From the NCBI GenBank assembly GCA_016875095.1, contig VGSG01000001.1, forward strand, positions 1 to 64,000: a DNA stretch of 64,000 bases, read 5' to 3'. Each line of letters opens with the position of its first letter. Within the stretch, counting starts at the first letter, position 1. Source of the DNA: Deltaproteobacteria bacterium (lineage in GTDB: Bacteria > Desulfobacterota > Desulfomonilia > Desulfomonilales > Desulfomonilaceae). A program made the translations under genes and the position numbers. This document shows, in pieces, positions 26,848 through 33,736 of this stretch. The notes below the pieces were generated by a model. That model saw only the letters and a list, made by a program, of their open reading frames with translations, was not told where the DNA came from and did no database searches.

Positions 26848-27592
26848 GGGTGCCGCTACTTCTTGTCAGGAGTTATGCGGCACCCCCCTCCTTGTCAACA
26901 GTCGCTACCGTCACCGCAGCATCCAGACAGACTTCCGGTGGCGCCTTTTCCTCGTAGAATCTATCCACGTCATCGCACAGGTCTCCAACAATGCTCTCCA
27001 AGGACCGAATAGGAATCTTCACCGGAAAGAAGGAGTTCAGAATTTCTTGGGCATCCTCGTAACTCATCGTGACTGCCAGCCTGGAAGAGAACTCCTGAAC
27101 CACGTAGGAATAGCCTCTCTCGGGCATGTTCAGCTCGCCATCCAAAGGAAAGACCCCCGGTGAACCCGGAGTGTAATAGTAGGCTCGCCGGATGCTGACC
27201 GTTCCGAAGATGGACCGATACGAACAGCTCCTGTCACGGACATACGGGCACCAGCTACCCTGGGCATCCACGATCTCCTTGCCTGCATATCCGGTCCCTT
27301 TCTCGGTCACAAATTCCTCAAGAGCCGCTCTACCGACCGCCATCACAAGGGAAAGGAGATGCCGCTCAACTTCTCCGATCACCATCCCTTGCGCCTCACG
27401 ACGCACAAACGTGAGAATCTCATTGACCATCGAGGCCATGTCCGATATTGGTCTTTCCATCTCCGGTCCTCCTCATGGATACATCGTTTCGCACACGCCA
27501 TGTACCCCATTCGAGGGCCGGAAACCACTCCTTTCTCATTGCTATCTGCCCGGTATCACTCAATTCATCTCTGACAGGAAATCGCGGCACCC
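26848..27592. mobile_element. Internally deleted insertion sequence, ISKra4-like
   Basis: Terminal inverted repeats begin GGGTGCCGC at both ends and match at 19 of 22 positions (left 26848-26869, right 27571-27592). The 9-bp direct repeat CACAACGCG flanks the element at 26839-26847 and 27593-27601, as expected for a target duplication. Inside is only the N-terminal part of a transposase. The left end also has an internal inverted copy of the terminus (GCGGCACCCC at 26877-26886). The family name is inferred from the transposase N-terminus, the G-rich ends and the duplication length. Confidence 0.75.
26873..27460 (-). pseudogene. Truncated transposase, N-terminal 195 residues (ISKra4-like)
   Basis: The frame begins at an ATG with GAGGAGG upstream and keeps the N-terminal and zinc-finger-like part of an ISKra4-type transposase: IFGTVSIRRAYYY, PLDGELNMPERGYSYVVQE and TMSYEDAQEILNSFF are typical phrases. 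It stops after VTVATVDKEGGAA, which runs directly into the left terminal repeat. The DDE catalytic core, about 250 further residues, has been lost by a single internal deletion, so this product cannot transpose by itself. Confidence 0.75.
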
Positions 27593-27601
27593 CACAACGC
27601 G

Positions 27602-28456
27602 CGGCTCTGAGGAAGAGATCGTCAAAAACAGAGCGGCTGTTCAAGCAAGTGAGAAATTGTATATAATTGTTTCAGCAGAATCTGAGGCACCCTGGCCTAC
27701 AGACACACGAATTCGAGCCTACGCCCAACCCCTACCAAAAAGACCAAAAGGTTTGCAAGGGTTACGCACATCAGACCCCCCCGGAGCATATCGCGTCTTC
27801 TGGTGCTACGGCCCCCGAAAGGGCGAAAGAACTATAATCGCTATAACCCCGCATCTGTGGATCAGCTTAGCGCGGCCGTTCCTGCCCTACCGTCACCGAG
27901 CTCCTTGCCGCGGGAGTTCCTATCCTCGCGTCTCACCAGCTCTTGTTGAGAGTCTTGCCCTTCACCAGTGAATAAACCAGTTGTTTCTTTCTTCTTGTCA
28001 CTCCCTTCCAGCCTCTCACCGTCTCAAAACGAGTCAGGGGTCGACGTGACCCCAATCGCAGATCTCAGCCTAGAAATGACCTTCTGCTCGGTTTGGCAAA
28101 GTATTTTCCTTGACAGAGGGCCTTTTGGTAGGTGAGACGCTTAACCTAGGTATCGGAAGAGGCGTGATTACGTTTTCCGGTTGGAGCGACCGACTCTTTA
28201 CTTATCCACAAGATAGGGCTTCAGTGGCTAGAGATAGGACCCTGCTCGACCTCAGCCTATGGAAAAGCGCGTGAGCTGAGAGTTCGCCGGCCACGCAGTT
28301 GTGGCCGTGGGCGGCGCTTACCCGGAGGAAAGGTTCATTATACGCCGGGCCTGCCGGGGTCTGCGATCCGGGGTTTGCCGCCGTGAGGGAGTAGCTCGGC
28401 GATTGCTTTTGGTGAACGCTATAGCAGGAAGAATTCTGACCGATTAGGAGGTCCGC
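27602..28456. other. Long stretch without a recognisable gene
   Basis: Frames here are short or lack homology and ribosome sites. It lies between an insertion sequence and a decayed gene, so it is probably degraded accessory DNA. A strong TTAGGAGG site at the right edge belongs to the pseudogene that follows. Confidence 0.5.
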
Positions 28457-29126
28457 ATGATGAGACGCCCTTCAACGTGGATCCGGTTAATGAGTAGCAT
28501 GGCTCTCTTGAGCCTTGTGTTCGCAACTGCGGTAGCCATGGGTGACGGATCTATGAACTCGGCCTTCACGCGTGGCCTGCGCGGAGCGTAGCAGTCGGCG
28601 GGAGCGTCCCCAGCGCCTGCGACCGTTTACACCGCTAAGAAGATCCTGACCATGGAGCGCAGCAACCCGGAAGCCACGGCCGTGGCCGTAGCAGCGAAAC
28701 GTATCTTGGCCGTCGGTTCCTTGCAAGAGGTGAAGGCCGCTCTCGGTGAGCGGCAGTTTACCGTGAACGCTATCGCGTGCTCCGATCGGCCGGTGATAAA
28801 TCTTCAGGGAGACGGCAGCGCAATGTACACGGTCCAAGCCCTTTGGACCCACGCGCGCGAGCCTCAACGTGACGACGCTCATATGTTCTAACCGGAGTTA
28901 CAATATCCTCAAGCTCGAAATGGCCTGAGGGGGATACCTGCCCTTGGGATCCAGCGCGCAGGCGTTAACGGACTTGCTGGGACCGCCTCTTGATTGGGCG
29001 CAACTCAGCAGAAGCATGGGCGTGCCCGGCGCCTCTGTTGAGACCGCTGAAGACCTCGCCAAAGAATTGAAAAAGGCCTTGGAAGAACCGGGCCCGCACC
29101 TCATAGAAATGAAACTGAGAACATAA
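28457..29126 (+). pseudogene. Decayed chimera: amidohydrolase start joined to TPP-enzyme end
   Basis: A good ribosome site (TAGGAGG) and a signal peptide (MSSMALLSLVFATAVAMG) open the frame, which is cut by TAG at 28589. Reading on in the same frame gives the start of a YtcJ-like amidohydrolase ([17 protein letters not shown], then [19 protein letters not shown]). At about 28768 it changes without frame break to the C-terminal part of an acetolactate-synthase-type thiamine diphosphate enzyme ([16 protein letters not shown]). A frameshift follows at about 28862 ([18 protein letters not shown]), then a TGA at 28926, and the last ~65 residues end EEPGPHLIEMKL. A large deletion must have joined two genes, and later mutations broke the result. 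Confidence 0.8.
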
Positions 29127-29203
29127 GTTCCTGGGCGCATTCAGTGAGGGCCTTAAGGCGGTCAAGGCGCTCTATACGTTAGCGCATTAAGATTGGGCCG
29201 ATT

Positions 29204-29252
29204 TCCCCCTCCCCTGTCCCCTCCCCTGGCGGGAGGGGACAGGGGAGGGGGA
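29204..29252. repeat. Perfect 22-bp-stem hairpin repeat
   Basis: Two 22-base arms made of C-runs with a central TGT (left 29204-29225, right 29231-29252) are exactly complementary and separated by the 5-base loop CTGGC. There is no T-run, so it is more likely a mobile or REP-type repeat than a terminator. Confidence 0.7.
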
Positions 29253-29696
29253 TGGCTGGGCACGGACAAAAGGCTCGGATTCAGTACGCGGCGGTATATA
29301 GCAAGTGTCAAAAAGCAATGTCCGATTGCCGCTTTGGCTTTGGTAGGCGCCGGCCTCTGTTCCGGCATATTTTTTTAAAAAATATCAACCAGCTCGGACC
29401 GGCAGAGCCTGCCCCGGACTCGATCCGGGGGGCGCCGGCCCCTACCGGTTTCCTTCAGGCGCGGGCTGTCCAAGAAGCCATGCATTTTGACAAACGGTAT
29501 AGACCAACTCTCACAGCCGATAAGCTTCAACAAATTATGAAAGCGCTCGATTTCGGCATGCTCTCCGAGGCGAAGCCCTAGAGAGCGGTGGCAAGAGCGC
29601 ATCCCACGAAACGCGGGACAGAATTCCGGTTTCCGGTCGAATTACCGCATCCGGCTTCCCGGAATCTGAGAAAACTTTTGGCGCGGGGTATATCTC
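29253..29696. other. Repeat-rich non-coding region
   Basis: It contains two GGCGCCGGCC boxes (about 29346 and 29431), a CCCCGG/CCGGGG hairpin (29412-29430) and one copy of the 72-base dispersed repeat. An imperfect CAGAATTCCGG/CCGGAATCTG inverted repeat lies at 29623-29668, after the end of the minus-strand operon. No gene is supported. Confidence 0.45.
29431..29502 (+). repeat. Dispersed 72-base repeat, copy A
   Basis: It matches 56894-56965 at 61 of 72 positions without gaps. Shared blocks include CGGCCCCTACCGGT and GGGCTGTCCAAGA. It is found in non-coding DNA in both cases and in the same orientation. Confidence 0.7.
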
Positions 29697-30749
29697 CTAG
29701 AGCCCTTTGTGGCGATCGATGTTTTTGAAGTACTCGTCCTGGCTTAAGCAAAGTAGGTCTTCCAGGAGGCCGGTTTCTCCAGTGATCGCCTCGATCTCCG
29801 CGGCAAAGAACTGGCGGAGGATTCTGTTTCTCGTAGAACTTCTCTTGTCTTTGTTTTTGTAAAAGGCTTTCACGTAGATGTGTATACGAGCGTAGCAGTT
29901 TTCGAGCTGATGGAGGTCTTCCGCGATCATCTGCCGATACATTTCCGACCGTGAGAGCTGGGGATTGGCTTCCAATTGTTCTCTCTTTTGCCGGATCCGT
30001 TCTCCCCTGCTCACGATATGTTCAACATAATGACTGATCTCGCTGAACGTATCCTCGTCCGCAATAACGCTCAGTATGTTGTCCTCGGATCCTCGCCGCC
30101 CATCCTTTGTCTGACGCTCGCGGGCAGCGGGCCCGGTAGGATGCTCCTCTCCCCAGGGATCCAGCTCTTCAGACGGCTTTGCGAGGAGCAGTCTTTCGAG
30201 TTTCGCTTTGAGTTCATCCCATATGAGAGAAGGCGCGCGATTCAACATTCTTTGGAGCTGATTGCCGTAGAGGGTGGTCAGGATACGATAGCCGACGTCC
30301 AGCGACGAACTGAGCATGGAAAAGATCGCGATGGTGCGGCGATCTTCTAGAGAAATGAGTTGCAGGAGAATTTCATGGACCCCGGGCGCGAGGTAGAATT
30401 TGAATTTCGCGCCGTCTTCGAGTGTCTTCCAAACGAAGCAACGGAAGTTTCCCTCCATGCCTTGCGCCTGGGCTTCAAACTGAAAAGCCGTGCCCATTCG
30501 GCCCGGGGCCCTGAGGACCTTTTCCGCAAGAGAAGCGGTGAGTGATGTCTTCTGGAGCGTGAAGAGTTCCGGAAGGCGCTGATTCCGGAGAGCGTTGTCC
30601 GCAAAAGACTTGATCCGCGCCTGCGCGTCCTGAATGATGGAAGCATACTTCTCATCAATCGTCAGATCGGGAATGATCTGCACCGCAAGGCTGCCGGCAT
30701 CCGGCAGACCGATTTTCGGTCCGTGCGCAGTAATTGAAGGGTCTTTCAT
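29697..30749 (-). CDS. Hypothetical protein coupled to the PAC2 protein
   Basis: This 350-residue soluble protein is mainly helical with no family I recognise. The middle has a hydrophobic domain (KFYLAPGVHEILLQLISLED) and residues ~190-225 are a charged low-complexity linker. The C-terminal third is a long helical region rich in Arg, Gln and Glu (RGERIRQKREQLEANPQLS). Its ATG overlaps the stop codon of the PAC2 gene in an ATGA, so the two are translated together and probably act together. Confidence 0.7.
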   Translation of the reverse strand: MKDPSITAHGPKIGLPDAGSLAVQIIPDLTIDEKYASIIQDAQARIKSFADNALRNQRLPELFTLQKTSLTASLAEKVLRAPGRMGTAFQFEAQAQGMEGNFRCFVWKTLEDGAKFKFYLAPGVHEILLQLISLEDRRTIAIFSMLSSSLDVGYRILTTLYGNQLQRMLNRAPSLIWDELKAKLERLLLAKPSEELDPWGEEHPTGPAARERQTKDGRRGSEDNILSVIADEDTFSEISHYVEHIVSRGERIRQKREQLEANPQLSRSEMYRQMIAEDLHQLENCYARIHIYVKAFYKNKDKRSSTRNRILRQFFAAEIEAITGETGLLEDLLCLSQDEYFKNIDRHKGL

Positions 30750-31663
30750 GATCCCGGATCTTTGGTCGGATCGCGCCTGAGAAACTCGTCGATTCGGATC
30801 ACTTTTTCCCCCTGAGTGGGGGACGGCGTCGGTCGCCGCTTGCTCTCTATACTCTCCACAAACTCCCGAAGGTTGGGGTCTTTGGCCAGGGCTTCACTTA
30901 TCTTTCTGTCCAGTTCGATGGACTTCTGCAGCAAGCCTTCCACTGGACAACGGGTCCCGATGACCGTATTCAAGACCGTGACAAGTCTCGCCACGAGTCG
31001 GGGATTCCGTTGCAAGTAAGCCGGTGAATGACCCCAGAGACTTACTGCGTCCACATCATTGCTCCGGCATGTGTGCAGCAGAAATGAGTGTATGCTCACC
31101 GGGCCATAGTATTCGGACGTCCGGAGTCCGGGGTCCGCGGAGAGCGCATCCGCGATGACGGATTCCGATGTCCCCACAATCGATATCTGAGGCGGAGTCG
31201 TATGAGAAATCGTGTCCTGGACTCCACCGATGGTGAAGACTTTCTTCACTGCCAGTCGTTCCAAGAGATCAAGGATGACCCGGCAATAGAGCTGCCAATT
31301 CAGTTGAGGCTCTTTTCCCAGGCCCATGATCAGGTCATGTTTGCCCGAAGGGTTGCGCCGGCACCTGAACTGCGTGATCGGGGACTCCAGGTCAAGAATG
31401 ATCCCGTCCTGAATCCGCCCCAACGGCCGATCCAGCGTGTAATGCATGAAGGGCTCATTCTTGAGCGTGGCAAACACCTCAGGATGGAGCACATCCATAA
31501 GGTGCTCAAGGGTGTCACTGGCCACACTTCCCGCGTCGGACCAGCCATGGAATCCGAGAAGCAGGCACGGATTCCTCAGCTCCGGCACGAGGTCCCAATC
31601 AAGCGGCATGGTTGTTGAATTCCGATTCACCGACCGACTCGCGGTTTGGACATCCGTCAGCAT
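30746..31663 (-). CDS. PAC2-family (proteasome assembly chaperone 2-like) protein
   Basis: PAC2-family proteins occur in archaea, eukaryotes and actinobacteria and relate to proteasome assembly chaperones, but most bacterial members have no known role. Family features include NPCLLLGFHGWSDAGSVA at the start, KKVFTIGGVQDTISHT in the middle, and SIHSFLLHTCRSNDVDAVSLW later. The C-terminal ~45 residues are a charged tail. It is the third gene in a run mnmA-larE-PAC2-unknown. No proteasome subunit or AAA unfoldase gene is visible. The start could alternatively be the Met at 31609. Confidence 0.8.
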   Translation of the reverse strand: MLTDVQTASRSVNRNSTTMPLDWDLVPELRNPCLLLGFHGWSDAGSVASDTLEHLMDVLHPEVFATLKNEPFMHYTLDRPLGRIQDGIILDLESPITQFRCRRNPSGKHDLIMGLGKEPQLNWQLYCRVILDLLERLAVKKVFTIGGVQDTISHTTPPQISIVGTSESVIADALSADPGLRTSEYYGPVSIHSFLLHTCRSNDVDAVSLWGHSPAYLQRNPRLVARLVTVLNTVIGTRCPVEGLLQKSIELDRKISEALAKDPNLREFVESIESKRRPTPSPTQGEKVIRIDEFLRRDPTKDPGS

Positions 31664-31727
31664 TCTATTCCGCTTGGGTCATCGAGATCAAGGAAGAGCG
31701 CGTCACCGAATGAATATTGGCCTCCTC

Positions 31728-32552
31728 TCAGCCATATTCGACGAGATCCAGGGTGACGTGCTGATAGCCAAGCTCGGTCAAGCCGTGCACAATCTTGACG
31801 CGCACGGTGTCGCTCTCCAGGAGATACTCCATCCCCTCACTGTTCGTGGCAATTCGGGCAAGCGGGTGGTGATCTCTGAGGCGAAAGACCGTCAACCCGC
31901 ACTCTTTCAGAAACCCTTCACCGTGGCGCAGCCGCTCCAGCGCCGTGGGTGTGATGGGATAACCGGTTGGTATCCGTGTCGCAAGGCATGATTGAGAGAT
32001 CTTGTGGGCAAGAGCCGGGAAACCCGCGGCGCGCAGCAGTTCCTTGACCTCGGCTTTTGCCACCCCCGCTTCGGCCAGCGGAGTGCGGATGCCGAGTTCC
32101 TCAAGGGCCCTCATTCCCGGGCGCTCTTCAGGTTTATCGTCCGCTTGGGTTCCGTCAAAGACCACGGATATGCCGAGTTCCTGACCCAGACCTCGCATCA
32201 TCTCATACCGAATGCGTTTGCAGACGTAGCACCGCTCCTCGGTGTTGGCCAGGAATGCCGGATCTTGACATTCTCCTGTCGGTGCTACGAAGTGTTTCAC
32301 CTTCAGAGACCCCGCGAACGCCTTGCCGGATTCCAGCTCTTCAGGAAAAGATGTGAGCGACGTTGCGGTCACCGCGGTCACTCGCTCGGGCCCGAGCGTC
32401 TGAACGCTCTCCCAGAGGAGAAGGCTCGAATCCATGCCCCCCGAAAAACCGACCAGAACTCGATCAGGTTGCGCGGCCTCTCGGATGATCTCGCGAATTC
32501 TGTCCTCTTTCGCCTGAAGATCACTGACTTGAGTTACTGTTGTTTTTGTCAC
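31728..32552 (-). CDS. larE: LarE-type ATP-dependent sacrificial sulfur transferase
   Basis: LarE adenylates the pincer precursor of the nickel-pincer nucleotide cofactor and donates sulfur from its own cysteine. The PP-loop SGGMDSSLLLWE, the block NTEERCYVCKR, and QSCLATRIPTGYPI with the donor-type Cys are all present. The GTG start at 32552 lies 1 base after the mnmA stop and has AAGGTGAT upstream; an ATG at 32591 inside mnmA is an alternative. LarB and LarC are not in the window, so the pathway role is inferred and a wider tRNA- or cofactor-thiolation role remains possible. Confidence 0.82.
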   Translation of the reverse strand: MTKTTVTQVSDLQAKEDRIREIIREAAQPDRVLVGFSGGMDSSLLLWESVQTLGPERVTAVTATSLTSFPEELESGKAFAGSLKVKHFVAPTGECQDPAFLANTEERCYVCKRIRYEMMRGLGQELGISVVFDGTQADDKPEERPGMRALEELGIRTPLAEAGVAKAEVKELLRAAGFPALAHKISQSCLATRIPTGYPITPTALERLRHGEGFLKECGLTVFRLRDHHPLARIATNSEGMEYLLESDTVRVKIVHGLTELGYQHVTLDLVEYG

Positions 32553-32553
32553 A

Positions 32554-33627
32554 TCACCTTCTTTCCGAGCCAGGTGTGGAGGCGGGCGCAAGGGCCGCCG
32601 AATGTTCCGCTATCCAACCGCCTCCCACCACTCGCTCACCCAAATAGAGCACTGCGGCCTGTCCAGGCGCGACTCCGGACTGCGGTTCGTCGAGCCGCAA
32701 TTCCAGACGGTCACCCCAATAGCCGACCACCTGGCAGGGAACGCTGGGCGAAGTGGACCGCACTTTTACCTCAAAGCGCGACCCTGTCCGCGGCGCGGGG
32801 GAAAGGAGGAAATTCGCCCCGGATATCATTACCTTTTCCACATAGGTCTCTTCCTTTGTCCCCACGTAGACGGTCTGATCCGATGGATCGATGCGCACCA
32901 CGTAGAGCGCGCGAGGAGCTGAAATGCCCAATCCTCGGCGTTGTCCCACGGTGAAGAGGCAAAATCCGTCATGTCGGCCCATAACTTTGCCGTTGAGATC
33001 TTTAATGAAACCGGGACGAGCCTCGACCCCGCGTTTCTTGAGAAAAGCTCGATAATCATCTCGGGGAACAAAGCAGAGTTCTTGTGATTCATCGGTTTCC
33101 GCCACAGAAATAGCTTCTTTTCGGAGCAGCTCACGCACACTTGCCTTTGTCATCGCGCCCACCGGAAAGATCACCCGGCCCAGCATCTCCTTAGTCAACA
33201 TAAAAAGGAAGTAGGACTGGTCCTTTCTCTTGTCCGCGCCTTTCAAGAGATGGGGCTCTTCGGGAGCGCCTTCTAGACGAGCATAGTGCCCCGTGGCAAG
33301 CCTCTCACAACCGAGCGCAGCCGCGGCCTCCCACAGAGCGGTCATCTTGATGAATCGATTACAGAGCGGACAGGGTGACGGGGTCCGACCTGAACAATAC
33401 TCGTTCACAAAGGGCTCTATGACGTGTCGGTTGAATTTTTCGGTCAGATCCACTTCACGGATAGGCACGCGGATTTCTGAGGCAGCAGCCTTGGCCTTTT
33501 CCCATGAGCTTTGTGAGCCCGCGTGCAAGCGCATGTGCAGGCCCACCACCTCATACCCTCGCCGCTTGAGCAGCCAGGCTGATGCAGTGCTGTCCATGCC
33601 GCCGCTCATGGCTATTGCGACGTACAC
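32554..33627 (-). CDS. mnmA: tRNA-specific 2-thiouridylase
   Basis: MnmA makes 2-thiouridine at position 34 of tRNA-Lys, Glu and Gln using a persulfide relay. The PP-loop AMSGGMDSTASAWLL is near the start, and the two catalytic cysteines are in SPCPLCNRFIK and DESQELCFVP. The C-terminal beta-barrel RNA domain is intact (ending AVLYLGERVVGGGWI), so this is a full-length 357-residue enzyme. It sits directly upstream of larE. Confidence 0.93.
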   Translation of the reverse strand: MYVAIAMSGGMDSTASAWLLKRRGYEVVGLHMRLHAGSQSSWEKAKAAASEIRVPIREVDLTEKFNRHVIEPFVNEYCSGRTPSPCPLCNRFIKMTALWEAAAALGCERLATGHYARLEGAPEEPHLLKGADKRKDQSYFLFMLTKEMLGRVIFPVGAMTKASVRELLRKEAISVAETDESQELCFVPRDDYRAFLKKRGVEARPGFIKDLNGKVMGRHDGFCLFTVGQRRGLGISAPRALYVVRIDPSDQTVYVGTKEETYVEKVMISGANFLLSPAPRTGSRFEVKVRSTSPSVPCQVVGYWGDRLELRLDEPQSGVAPGQAAVLYLGERVVGGGWIAEHSAALAPASTPGSERR

Positions 33628-33736
33628 TGTCTTCCCTCACGCGCGCGTTAGCTTCGTAAATTATATATAATACATCACCAAACAGGCGCGGTTTCAGTGC
33701 GCGCATCCGGGCGGAACTCAAAATTCTTCATGAGGG

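Noticed and set aside
28589-28928. TAG (pyrrolysine) and TGA (selenocysteine) recoding in the 28.5 kb gene
   Set aside because: A frameshift and an abrupt change of family in the same gene mean decay, and no insertion-element stem follows the TGA.
29204-29252. CRISPR-like repeats among the G/C-run hairpins
   Set aside because: There are no regularly spaced repeats or cas genes; it is a single hairpin.
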